NCBI GenBank assembly: GCA_049116315.1
Contig: JAGDZD010000008.1
Location: forward strand, 191,600 to 255,599
Source of the DNA: Thalassobius sp049116315
Lineage (GTDB): Bacteria > Pseudomonadota > Alphaproteobacteria > Rhodobacterales > Rhodobacteraceae
Direction of reading: 5' to 3'
DNA: 64,000 nt
Part shown: piece after piece, positions 43,941 to 52,234 of the stretch
How positions within the stretch are numbered: position 1 is the stretch's first letter
How the letters are laid out: the number at the start of each line of letters is the position of its first letter
Notes under the pieces: generated by a model
The model's input: the letters and a program-made list of their open reading frames with translations, nothing else
What the model was told of the DNA's origin: nothing
Databases searched by the model: none
Translations under genes and position numbers: made by a program

Positions 43941-46187
43941 ATGCGATTTCTGATCCTGTTGGCATGGGGCATTTGTGCCACCGCAGCCAGTTCTCAAACC
44001 ACGCCACAGGCACCAGTGACTGAGCAAGTCACGGTAACGGTTTATGGTCCTTGGACCCATGGGTTTAGAACCAGTGACACCGCAGAAGCACATTTGAGGG
44101 AACACCCCTATGTCTATGTCAATTCAGCAGCCACCGCAGTTGGTAGCGAAATGGATGGGCGCCCGATCTCCTCGAAGCTGGTTTCGATCGAATTCAAGTC
44201 AAAAGGTGACGCAAGTCATTTCCCGTTCAAGGCGCGCGCCAAGGTTGAGGTAACCCTCGTCCCGTGGAGCACTAAAATTCCGAAAGAGGTTGGGAAGGCC
44301 GAAGCCGCCGCAGAGGCCAACGGCGAAAAACCGATCGAAAACGAGTTGGACCAGCGTCTTGCCGAATTGGAAGCCCTTGACGAAGACGCAAGTAACGCGG
44401 TGGTCGACAAGCTGACCTCGGATATGTTGAATAAGATCAACGACATCGATGTGATGCGTAACACGCTGGTTTCGGTCATCACGCGCATGAAGAGCAAGGG
44501 CCCCGCTATGGGGTTGTGGAAGGGCGGAAATACCGCGCACCGCTATGTCTCCCGTCTCGAAGAGATGGCAGCTCGGGTTCAGCACTTCAAAGACAGCTTG
44601 ACCGGATTGCAGGACCACGCAAATGGCACAACCACTTCGCTGATCGACGGGCTGCTGGATGATTTGGAGGCTTTGGAAACAGATGTAGGGCAAAGTCTCT
44701 ATCGCAACCCCGACAGCACCCATGTTAACGATCCCGACCGCATCGCCTATTGGGACGCGCGCGACGCTTTCAAACAGTCGCTGCACGACGCAAGAAACCA
44801 CGCCGCGATTGACTATGACATGGGCATGCAAGGCGAACGATATGCCCGTTCTGCCCGGGGTTTTGAACGTAACCGAAAAAGCAAGGAATGGCAGGAGCAG
44901 GCCGCCCGGGATGCCGTGGCAGGGAACGCCGATGACGAGACCGCGGATGAAGGTGACACAGCGGCTCTTCGAGCATCCTTACGAGAAGGAAGTGACAAGG
45001 ATCGACTGAAGGCCGCGCTCGTCCCCAATGTCGGGGAGACGGGTGGCACGACAGAACCTGATCAATCCCCGATGCGCCGTGTCAAGCCAGAAGGCGGAAC
45101 ATCCCCCCTTCGCTCTGCGGCGGGGGATGACAGCGGATCAGATATCCGCCGCCATGCCGGGGCGGATGGACCACGGACGATGGATGCAGATGGGGGAGAT
45201 ATCCAGATGTCGCGTGAGACCGGCGAAACGGCCCCCCGCGTCGAGACGCCAAGGTTGACGTCGCCTTTCGATCTGGCGCGGCAAGGGAAAGAGCGCGAAG
45301 AGCAACAGCAGAAGGCGCAAGAGGCGATGATCCGCTTCCAAAACTTCCAGGAAAACATGCTGGAGCAGGCGATCTCGCAGATTGGAAGCTCCGGAAAAAA
45401 TGTGCGACTGGTTCTGAGTGAACGAGGTTTCGCATCGCCTGAAGTCGAGAGCACTTGCACGCAAATCGAACGCCATTTGCAGACCACCGCCGCTACAGAG
45501 ATTCGAGAACTAACTAGTGAGGTCAGCGGTTTTCTCTGCATTCCGTCCTACGATGCCTGTGTTTCAAATGGTGGTTATTGGGAATGTTCACCTGACATGG
45601 TCGCTCCTGAATCTTGTGGCTTTGCAAGCCAAGAATTGGGGCTATCAGAAATCCGGTCGAAGCTCTCAAGTTGTTTCAATTTGATAGTGAAAATCGAGGA
45701 CGCAATTAATGGAATCCAGAGCGGGAAAAATCGAAACTACGTTTCCGCTTGTTTTGGCACCAATTCAACGGAAGATCTTGATTGGCTGGAGATGTTTGCG
45801 AACGGTTCCGCTGGAGCAGGGGGGGATTACACACTTGCCTTAAAACAGGAGAGAGTGAAGGTGAAGACTCAGGTCGTGCCCATTGTGAACCACGGTCTGA
45901 GCGAAATCGCAAATCACTGCCGTGAGATGGCCGAAAAACCGCGGGCACCAATTGGATCTGTAGCGGTTTTTCTTGAAAACGAGACTAGTGTGCACTCCTT
46001 GCAAACGGCGGTCTCACAACACATTGGCGATGGATTTAGTATCAACGTCCAGCTTGGCCAAATCGGTGGAGTTGATACCCCAGAAATGGTCGCTTTCGCC
46101 CGTTCACAAGGATTAGAATTGCTTTCAGAAAGCAGGATAAAGGAACTCAAGGAAGAGATTGAATGGCTGAAATCAAGACGTCCTTAG
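43941..46187 (+). CDS. Exported orphan protein, coiled-coil and Cys-rich
   Basis: 748 residues, not recognised. Signal peptide MRFLILLAWGICATAASSQ. Residues about 30-110 are beta-rich (VTVTVYGPWTHGFRTSDTAEA). A helical region follows (about 125-300, ENELDQRLAELEALDEDASN and QHFKDSLTGLQDHANGT). A low-complexity charged stretch covers about 300-440. A Cys-bearing C-terminal domain follows (CIPSYDACVSNGGYWECSPDM, CFGTNSTEDLDW), ending in a helix EELKEEIEWLKS-like ELKEEIEWLKSRR. The six or more cysteines point to disulfides outside the cytoplasm. Possibly an adhesin or a structural partner of its neighbours; no function assigned. Confidence 0.65.
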   Translation: MRFLILLAWGICATAASSQTTPQAPVTEQVTVTVYGPWTHGFRTSDTAEAHLREHPYVYVNSAATAVGSEMDGRPISSKLVSIEFKSKGDASHFPFKARAKVEVTLVPWSTKIPKEVGKAEAAAEANGEKPIENELDQRLAELEALDEDASNAVVDKLTSDMLNKINDIDVMRNTLVSVITRMKSKGPAMGLWKGGNTAHRYVSRLEEMAARVQHFKDSLTGLQDHANGTTTSLIDGLLDDLEALETDVGQSLYRNPDSTHVNDPDRIAYWDARDAFKQSLHDARNHAAIDYDMGMQGERYARSARGFERNRKSKEWQEQAARDAVAGNADDETADEGDTAALRASLREGSDKDRLKAALVPNVGETGGTTEPDQSPMRRVKPEGGTSPLRSAAGDDSGSDIRRHAGADGPRTMDADGGDIQMSRETGETAPRVETPRLTSPFDLARQGKEREEQQQKAQEAMIRFQNFQENMLEQAISQIGSSGKNVRLVLSERGFASPEVESTCTQIERHLQTTAATEIRELTSEVSGFLCIPSYDACVSNGGYWECSPDMVAPESCGFASQELGLSEIRSKLSSCFNLIVKIEDAINGIQSGKNRNYVSACFGTNSTEDLDWLEMFANGSAGAGGDYTLALKQERVKVKTQVVPIVNHGLSEIANHCREMAEKPRAPIGSVAVFLENETSVHSLQTAVSQHIGDGFSINVQLGQIGGVDTPEMVAFARSQGLELLSESRIKELKEEIEWLKSRRP

Positions 46188-46219
46188 TCGCAAGAACCAG
46201 CAATAAGGTGAAATCGCGT

Positions 46220-48172
46220 ATGCAGGCCACAAGATGGACTTGCCTATTTGCTGCCCTTTGGATCGCACTGTCTGGCGCCGCAGCGGCGCAGTCTTTCGAC
46301 GAACAGGTCACTGGTATTTACACCACCGCACCCGATTTCGACTTTGCGGTGCAACTCACGCTGTGGCCCGACGGGGACGGATTTGCCGGTGACGCGCTCA
46401 TCGCAGCCGCCCGATATCCGGTCTACGGCGAACAGGACGGCCCGGCCCTGCGCGGCGTGTTCGATGTGGACGGAAGCTTGCAACGATTTACCTTTCTGCC
46501 GTCGAAATCGGGGCCGATTGCGATGCAGTTTTCCGGCGAACCTGCACCAATCCTGATGACCCGCGCCTCCCTACCCAGTTTTGCCGGCCGGTTTGCCGGT
46601 GAGTTCGGTGCGGTAACTGTGCGAAATCGCGATGGTGGCTTGGTTGCTGAATGGATCGACGCATCGGGTGAGGCCCGCGTTGGAACAGGGATATCCCGTG
46701 GCCTGGGGATCACTTTCGCTGATTTACCCGCCTCAATCTATTACGAACCTCAAGAGGCTGCCTACTACCTCGATCTGCCCAGCTATTTTGGCACCGTTTC
46801 ACCAGAAGCCGTTCCGCTCAGGCTTGGCACGGACAACAGTGCGGATTTCAAAACTCTCGCTGCAGCCTTAGATGCAGCACCGCCAGGAACCACAATCGAG
46901 ATCATGCCGGGCACCTATAGTGGTGCCGCACTCGTCGACAAACAGGTGACATTGGTAGGGGGTGGCCAGCTTGGCGACGTGATACTAACCGCCGACAGCG
47001 GAACAGTGCTGAGTTGGACAGCCAACGGCGGCAGCCTGCGCAACGTCGCTATCCGGGTGCCAGAGAATGGCATTGGTGTCGATCTGAACGGTGGAACATT
47101 GTCCGTGTTTGACGCCAAAGTCACATCGACAGCTGGGGCTGTCGGTATCGCGGCCACAGGCAGCGGGACGCTATCGATAGATTCAACGACACTGTCAGGA
47201 GGCGATCACGCTATTCGGGCAGCGCAACTTTCTGGTCATCTGACTGTGGTCGGCAGCACGGCCAGAGATACTACGAAATCCATCCTGTCCGTCGAAGACA
47301 CTTCAGAAACCTCAGAAATCATGATCGAAGGCAGCCGTTTTACCAACAGCACGTCCAATGCCCTACGGCTCAAAAATGTAGGCAAGGTTTGGGTGTCGAA
47401 CAACACGATTTCGGACGTGCGGGTTGGTCTTCATCATTCCGGCGGTAGCTATACTCATCTTGAGGCCAACACCCTCTCGAACATCGGCGCGCATGGAATT
47501 TGGTTCGAAGGCCAGCATGTAGACTCCATTCATCTCAACGGCAACAAGGTTGATAAGGTGGCGCAAGCCTGCTTGTTACTGAACCGCATAACGTTTCCAA
47601 ATCGGGGCGTTAACCTGCGCGGCAACCAGTTTCACAATTGTAGTCGGATCTCCGTTGCTGTGGCAGGAGACGATACCGTTGCAAACTCTGCTGGATTGCT
47701 GCTGCAAGACGAAGCCTATCGCGACAGCGCCACTCATCTGGCTGTCTACGCGCCTGTGCCGGTCAAGCTGGAACGGGTGCAGTTCAGTTCATCAAACGGT
47801 CCGGGGGTCGTTCTGGGTGACGGTGTCACCCTGGCCGCGAAAGAGACAAGCGTGCGCGACAGCGGTGAATTTGGGATAGTTGCGATCGGAGACGATATTG
47901 ACGTGACCCTCGACAACACGCAGGTCAGCGCGTCGGGCAAATCTGGAATTGTACTGTCTGGGAATGTGACCGCCGTAATGAACGGTGCCGAAGTGTCCGA
48001 CAACCAGGGTCATGGTATTGAGTTTCATCAAGGCACGGTTGTCAGCGGCTTCGCGGGCAACGCGGTAAGCAACAACCAAGGGGCCGGCATATTTGTGGCG
48101 GGCGTGGTCTTTGCTCCGGATGGCGGAAATGAGATTACCGATAACGGCGAGGGCGATATCAAACGTCAGTAA
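46220..48172 (+). CDS. Exported right-handed beta-helix repeat protein
   Basis: 650 residues. Signal peptide RWTCLFAALWIALSGAAAAQ. Residues 25-180 form an unrecognised N-terminal domain (TGIYTTAPDFDFAVQLTLWP). From about 215 it is a parallel beta-helix with regular turns (ADFKTLAAALDAAPPGTTIEI, GSRFTNSTSNALRLKN, NTISDVRVGLHHSG, ...GNAVSNNQGAGIFVAG). Such helices occur in polysaccharide lyases, adhesins and surface scaffolds; no catalytic set is visible. ATG 46220 follows AAGGTG and starts a clean signal peptide; the frame is open upstream into the previous gene. Confidence 0.75.
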   Translation: MQATRWTCLFAALWIALSGAAAAQSFDEQVTGIYTTAPDFDFAVQLTLWPDGDGFAGDALIAAARYPVYGEQDGPALRGVFDVDGSLQRFTFLPSKSGPIAMQFSGEPAPILMTRASLPSFAGRFAGEFGAVTVRNRDGGLVAEWIDASGEARVGTGISRGLGITFADLPASIYYEPQEAAYYLDLPSYFGTVSPEAVPLRLGTDNSADFKTLAAALDAAPPGTTIEIMPGTYSGAALVDKQVTLVGGGQLGDVILTADSGTVLSWTANGGSLRNVAIRVPENGIGVDLNGGTLSVFDAKVTSTAGAVGIAATGSGTLSIDSTTLSGGDHAIRAAQLSGHLTVVGSTARDTTKSILSVEDTSETSEIMIEGSRFTNSTSNALRLKNVGKVWVSNNTISDVRVGLHHSGGSYTHLEANTLSNIGAHGIWFEGQHVDSIHLNGNKVDKVAQACLLLNRITFPNRGVNLRGNQFHNCSRISVAVAGDDTVANSAGLLLQDEAYRDSATHLAVYAPVPVKLERVQFSSSNGPGVVLGDGVTLAAKETSVRDSGEFGIVAIGDDIDVTLDNTQVSASGKSGIVLSGNVTAVMNGAEVSDNQGHGIEFHQGTVVSGFAGNAVSNNQGAGIFVAGVVFAPDGGNEITDNGEGDIKRQ

Positions 48173-48520
48173 TCGAGACGCAGTCGGCCTCGAAACTCGA
48201 GACCTACAAAGCCATAGCAAGGCAGCGTCAACCAATCCGTTCGCCAAGTTGCATCAGATCTGGTGGTTTAGGGGGCTGCCAGCTTTTGCAGAAACACAAC
48301 GGGCGTCTGCCCTTTGCCGGACACGTAAATTTGGCACTTCTACACAAGAGCAAAACGGTCGCTTCGTCTCGAGCTTTCACGGTCTTTTCGGTCAAAAAAC
48401 TGGCCGACTGTGCCGAATTGTAGTTCCAGAGTCACTAGTGTGTTAAGCCGTGTTCAAACGATAATGCGCGCGCGTCCGACTGGATCGGAAAGTCCGAAAG
48501 CGAAACCGAGGGAAAAGTCT
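48173..48520. other. 348-base spacer within the exported-protein island
   Basis: No credible gene and no strong hairpin seen. The sequence is less GC-rich than the backbone. A promoter for the following gene may lie here, since GAGGGA before ATG 48521 is the first feature recognised. Confidence 0.4.
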
Positions 48521-49609
48521 ATGCTTGGACAGGATCAACCCGTCTATTTGCCGTTGATTGGGGCGTACATGTTGTGCTTCAGTTTTCCCGATCAGGCCGT
48601 GTCACAAGAATACGATCCCATCCGCTATAGCTTTGCAGAGGATCAGTTGCACATCCACGGCCAGTTCGATTCTTCGATTGATCAGGTGACTGTTCCCTTT
48701 GTTATGTCCGAAGATCGTGCGAATGGCGAACTCGATGTCATCTCGGCGCGCGACGTTGCTGGAAGCATTTTCACCCTTCGCATCGGCGAGACTTTTTCAG
48801 CGGTTTTTGGGGAAGGCACCGAGATCGAGCTGGATCGTTTTAAGCCCGAACACCGCCCCGCAGAATTGTATTACGATTATGCGGAGCTGCGCGGGGGCTG
48901 TTTGCGACGTTCCAACGGGCGAATGGCAATTATGATTGATCTCGCAAAGGGTGGCACGGTAAATGCCGGAAATCCCTCTGACACGCTTTTTGTTTTTGCA
49001 GATGACTTGGACCAAATTGAGTATCAGGTGATTAACCGGGACAATTGGACCGACGCCGACTGTCTCGACGATGCACGCGAGGCGCAGTATCAGGCCAGGC
49101 AAGCGCGGTCTGCCGAGCGGGATTTGATGGATGGCCTTGCGCCTGAGCAGCTTGGTAACCTGCCAGCGGATACCCTGCAAACTTTGAACGTCAAGCCGTT
49201 ACCAAGTGACCCGAGAACTGCAATCCAGGCTCACTTTGACCGGCATGCTGCGTATTACTTTCCAGAGTTTTGTCTGTTGAGTACGGACCAAGGACCCGAA
49301 GAATGCGCCAAGGCGGAGAGCGCTGTCGAGCGGGTTTTCAAGAGTGAAACGTTCGACATCCACCGCGTGCGGTTTGTTCGGTTCTGCGAAAGCGCCGGCG
49401 CGGATTTTTTGCACGACAAAGCGAATGATACTTGGGTTGGACTCGTTCAGAACCTACCGGGGTGCTCGAAATACTATCTGTGCCAGCCTGACTACCACGG
49501 CATCGAGAGCGCGACGCTCAAGGCTGATCTGCCGGACAACTGCATACATTGGGGAGATTGGCAGTCGGTCGAGATCGACCTGACTACGTTTGAGGTGCGC
49601 CGGAAGTAG
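48521..49609 (+). CDS. Exported Cys-containing protein, function unknown
   Basis: 362 residues, not recognised. The N-terminus MLGQDQPVYLPLIGAYMLCF is hydrophobic and ends near VSQEYDP, so export is likely. The body is beta-rich at first (ALHIHGQF-like LHIHGQFDSSIDQVTVPFVM, FTLRIGETFSAVFGEG), then helical (CLDDAREAQYQARQARSAE), with Cys at intervals in the second half (FCLLSTDQGPEECAK, CSKYYLCQPDYHG). GAGGGA lies seven bases before ATG 48521. Fourth and last of the exported run; the collapsed IS3 element begins 318 bases on. Confidence 0.6.
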   Translation: MLGQDQPVYLPLIGAYMLCFSFPDQAVSQEYDPIRYSFAEDQLHIHGQFDSSIDQVTVPFVMSEDRANGELDVISARDVAGSIFTLRIGETFSAVFGEGTEIELDRFKPEHRPAELYYDYAELRGGCLRRSNGRMAIMIDLAKGGTVNAGNPSDTLFVFADDLDQIEYQVINRDNWTDADCLDDAREAQYQARQARSAERDLMDGLAPEQLGNLPADTLQTLNVKPLPSDPRTAIQAHFDRHAAYYFPEFCLLSTDQGPEECAKAESAVERVFKSETFDIHRVRFVRFCESAGADFLHDKANDTWVGLVQNLPGCSKYYLCQPDYHGIESATLKADLPDNCIHWGDWQSVEIDLTTFEVRRK

Positions 49610-49884
49610 CGCAATCTTGAATGAAAACGGGTTGTAGTCTTGACCCAGTCATCCTGAAATCTTTTGGGTGTGTTCTGATCGGGTCCGAACACAAACTCCA
49701 GTGTCGTGAAAATACTCTCGCCTTTAACCTCAACCCCGTCGTCCGACCAAGTCCACTTGGACACGTGGCAACGTTCCCCGTCATTGGAGACAGCTACGAT
49801 TGCAGCACCAAGTGCCTGACCAATTCCCAGATCCACCAAGACATTATTGATGGACTCCGCTGTAACTGACCTGTGTCTTAACAT
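49492..49884 (-). pseudogene. Possible truncated minus-strand ORF overlapping the end of the previous gene
   Basis: An open frame of 130 codons runs antisense into the 3' end of the exported gene; its first 90 codons lie in otherwise empty DNA (49610-49884) and read plausibly (MLRHRSVTAESINNVLVDLG, WSDDGVEVKGESIFTTLEFV). It may be the 5' stub of a gene cut by rearrangement, or chance. Nothing else is seen in 49610-49927. Confidence 0.25.
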
Positions 49885-49927
49885 CCCTCCAGCTTTACGT
49901 GGATTTCTTGGAGATAAATTTGTGACT

Positions 49928-50269
49928 TTAGGCTGCCATTTTGTCCATCGGCGTTAGGTTTCGCAGAGCTGAATGTGGTCTGCGCCCATTGTAACCCTCC
50001 TGCCATTCTTCCAGTAATTTGCGGACATGGCCCAATGTGCCGAACAGCGTTTCATGAAGACATTCGTCTCTCAGCTTGCCGTTCTCGTTTTCATGTGCGC
50101 GCAGTCGCTTGGCGTCAGATGGTTCCATACCGCTATACTTCGATTTGAACTTGTAGAACGTACCCCGGATGAGGCCGTGCTGGCGGCACACCTCAGCAGC
50201 CGGCATCCCGGCGTCCTTCTCTTTGATCATCCCAATAGTCTGGGCTTCGTTAAATCGGCGCTTTCGCAT
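49928..50269 (-). pseudogene. IS3 OrfA N-terminus fused to OrfB C-terminus
   Basis: 113 codons. MRKRRFNEAQTIGMIKEKDA ... EVCRQHGLIRGTFYKFKSKY is the start of OrfA (helix-turn-helix). At ENENGKLRDECLHETLF the text jumps into the end of OrfB, ending YNGRRPHSALRNLTP. The catalytic core is gone. Both parents have a Gly/Ala-Lys-Leu at the joint, so the deletion probably ran through a short repeat. It may still make a DNA-binding peptide, but not a transposase. Confidence 0.85.
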
Positions 50270-50336
50270 CTGTTTGCTCCTTCGAAAGGTTGAGCAAACT
50301 CTACATCAAGGTGAGGGAAGTTTCGGGGCCAGGTCA
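49928..50336. mobile_element. IS3-family element collapsed by internal deletion
   Basis: The right end reads GGTGAGGGAAGTTTCGGGGC then CAGGTCA, a typical IS3-group terminal repeat, ending near 50336. The left end near 49928 has no recognisable partner repeat. Only about 0.4 kb of a usual 1.2-1.3 kb element is left. It borders the exported-protein island on the right. Confidence 0.7.
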
Positions 50337-50699
50337 CTAGGTAGCAGCGTTGCTGAATCGAACAACTCGAACTCAGCACGAACAGACTGCAAGGGCATAA
50401 GAAACGAAGATCACCGAACTACGTTCAGAACAATGCTGTGCTCGTAGAAAAACAGGTGGCTCGAGGACAATCTAAGGAAAACTCCGAACTATCGATGAGC
50501 TTTCTCTTAAGCTCTTAAGCTCTTAAGCTCTTAAGCTCTTATGATTTATGGCAAAAAGCCTCATTCGAACAAAAGAGAACGGTCTTGCGGCCAACTTTTC
50601 CGCGCCCGTTAAAGGTGTCGAGAAAAGCGGGTGGTCGAAGTGGTGAAACGACTTTACCTATCAAGGAGTTGAGGTTTCTTTCAACATCGATAGTAAAAA
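50337..50699. other. 363-base non-coding spacer with short repeats
   Basis: No credible gene. It contains four copies of AGCTCTTA at 50510-50541 and is A/T-richer than the backbone. It leads up to the broken tRNA at 50700. Confidence 0.45.
50510..50541. repeat. Four tandem copies of AGCTCTTA
   Basis: Perfect 8-base unit repeated four times without interruption. Short perfect arrays like this change copy number easily by slippage. No gene or promoter overlaps it. Confidence 0.8.
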
Positions 50700-50749
50700 T
50701 GGTGCCCCCACACGGACTCGNNTTGCTCTACCAGCTGAGCTATAGGGGC
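50700..50749 (-). tRNA. tRNA interrupted by undetermined bases (nn), probably Thr
   Basis: On the minus strand GCCCCTATAGCTCAGCTGGT and AGAGCAA give the acceptor and D arms. Then come the two undetermined bases (50721-50722). The T arm and acceptor end follow, CGAGTCCGTGTGGGGGCACC plus A. The anticodon arm and half the T stem, about 26 bases, are missing. The remaining halves resemble tRNA-Thr (TGT), but the anticodon itself is not present, so the identity is a guess. Confidence 0.75.
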
Positions 50750-50830
50750 TTCCGAGGCCTGATTTAGTCGAGCTTTTCCGAAGGTGCAAGCCCTTCTTTT
50801 CGCGAAAATAAAAAATTATTCGGGAAAAAT

Positions 50831-50868
50831 AAAAAAACCCACATGGCCTAATCAAAGGGACATGTGGG
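50831..50868 (-). terminator. Terminator of the tRNA-Gly pair
   Basis: On the minus strand CCCACATG (50861-50868) pairs with CATGTGGG (50838-50845) and is followed by seven T. It lies 14 bases past the second tRNA-Gly. Confidence 0.9.
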
Positions 50869-50881
50869 TTGTTTTGGTGAT

Positions 50882-50956
50882 TGGAGCGGGCGAGGCGATT
50901 CGAACGCCCGACCCTAACCTTGGCAAGGTTATGCTCTACCCCTGAGCTACGCCCGC
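50882..50956 (-). tRNA. tRNA-Gly (GCC), copy 2
   Basis: 75 bases with encoded CCA; acceptor GCGGGCG/CGCCCGC, anticodon GCC in TTGCCAA. Identical to the next copy and second in transcription order. Confidence 0.97.
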
Positions 50957-50995
50957 TTCCTTGTGACAGGCGGGTGACCTGTCTGGGTAACCAAT

Positions 50996-51070
50996 TGGAG
51001 CGGGCGAGGCGATTCGAACGCCCGACCCTAACCTTGGCAAGGTTATGCTCTACCCCTGAGCTACGCCCGC
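50996..51070 (-). tRNA. tRNA-Gly (GCC), copy 1
   Basis: Same 75-base sequence as the copy at 50882-50956, 39 bases apart, so a tandem duplication sharing one terminator. Confidence 0.97.
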
Positions 51071-51156
51071 TTCCTTTGGTGAGCCGGGGTATAACCAAGA
51101 GCCTTTGCCGCTGCAAGCGGCATTTGGGCCCTTAGACGCTTTTTCTGCATCTTTAT

Positions 51157-51546
51157 TTACAGCAGAGCGTGAAAGAAAATTCCAAGTCCCGTCACCAGCA
51201 TCATTCCAAGATTAAGCAGCATCCCATAGCGGCGTGCCACGTAGTTCATTGGCCGCACCACAAAGGCATAGGCATGCAACAGGCGCGACAGAATAAGCGC
51301 CACGCCAAGCAGATGCACCACAAGGGCAGGGGCGCCTGTCAGTTCAACAATGACCAACAATACAACGCCAATGGGCATGTATTCAGCGCAATTTCCATGG
51401 GCGCGGGTGCGGCGCAGCAATTCGCGATCATCCCCGTCGCCAAAGCTGACCTTGGAGGATTTACGATACAAAGCAACCCGTGTGGCCAGCCAAATATAGA
51501 GTAAGACAAGCGGCCCAACATATAGGGGGGCGATGGAAAGATGCAT
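51157..51546 (-). CDS. MAPEG family membrane protein
   Basis: 129 residues, four membrane helices starting LSIAPLYVGPLVLLYIWLAT. The MAPEG signature RRTRAHGNCAEYMPIGVVLL is clear. Family members include glutathione transferase-like and eicosanoid enzymes; bacterial ones are mostly uncharacterised. ATG 51546 begins the first helix; the frame is open 24 codons upstream. Confidence 0.85.
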   Translation of the reverse strand: MHLSIAPLYVGPLVLLYIWLATRVALYRKSSKVSFGDGDDRELLRRTRAHGNCAEYMPIGVVLLVIVELTGAPALVVHLLGVALILSRLLHAYAFVVRPMNYVARRYGMLLNLGMMLVTGLGIFFHALL

Positions 51547-51700
51547 AAGAGCCTCCGTGCTCTGGTGTCTGTGGTGAAGGTCGAATCGTGCCGGCTGAGG
51601 CAGCGATCGCAGAATCAACTCTGTTCAGAATTTCTTGAGCGTGTCCATCGAGTGTGGTTTTCTACCTGTGTTTTAACGCAGAATTTATTGGAGAAAACGG

Positions 51701-52153
51701 ATGCAGAAATTAGCTCCGAAGTTGATGGCCGGGGCCTGCGCTCTGGCCCTTGCGGGCTGTACCACCGCTCACAAGACCAAGCTGTCCTTTGAAATCGACG
51801 GCAAGACCTATCCGATTTGGGAGGCCGTAACGCCCAAGCCCTTTACCAGCACGGATGATCCCTCTTGGAAGGCAAGTTCGTATTTTCTGATACGGATCGA
51901 TGGGGAATCCTACATTTGCGATGGGACGATCGAAGATTGCCAGCGGCGCGCAGAAAAGGTGCTGGAAGAACAGGCCAATCGACCGACCACTGCGTCGACG
52001 TTTAATGATGACGACGATGATGACGACAGCTCGGGTGGCGACTCCGGTGGCGGAGATTCTGGCGGGGGTGATTCCGGCGGAGATTCAGGTGGGGACTCCG
52101 GTGGAGATTCGGGCGGCGGCGATTCCGGTGGGGACACCGACAGCCCAACCTGA
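51701..52153 (+). CDS. Lipoprotein with acidic Gly-Ser-Asp repeat tail
   Basis: 150 residues. Lipobox ALALAGC after a short basic start (MQKLAPKLMAGACALALAGC). A small folded part follows (LSFEIDGKTYPIWEAVTPK, YFLIRIDGESYICDG, with two Cys). The last 50 residues are seven Asp then repeats of GGDSGGG/GGDSGG, a flexible acidic tail that could bind Ca2+ or span the wall. Not recognised as a known family. A good terminator follows. Confidence 0.75.
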   Translation: MQKLAPKLMAGACALALAGCTTAHKTKLSFEIDGKTYPIWEAVTPKPFTSTDDPSWKASSYFLIRIDGESYICDGTIEDCQRRAEKVLEEQANRPTTASTFNDDDDDDDSSGGDSGGGDSGGGDSGGDSGGDSGGDSGGGDSGGDTDSPT

Positions 52154-52173
52154 CCCCGCCCATCCAAACGCAA

Positions 52174-52201
52174 AGAACCGCGGACAGGCCGCGGTTCTTT
52201 T
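52174..52201 (+). terminator. Terminator after the lipoprotein gene
   Basis: AGAACCGCGG (52174-52183) pairs with CCGCGGTTCT (52189-52198), a 10-bp stem with a five-base loop, followed by TTT. It separates the lipoprotein gene from the convergent pyruvate carboxylase gene. Confidence 0.88.
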
Positions 52202-52234
52202 GACTTTAGAGGCGCAAAGGCGTGTCGGGCAGGA

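Noticed and set aside
50510..50541. CRISPR-like repeats
   Set aside because: Units are 8 bases with no spacers, so a plain tandem repeat. No CRISPR array or cas gene was seen in the window.
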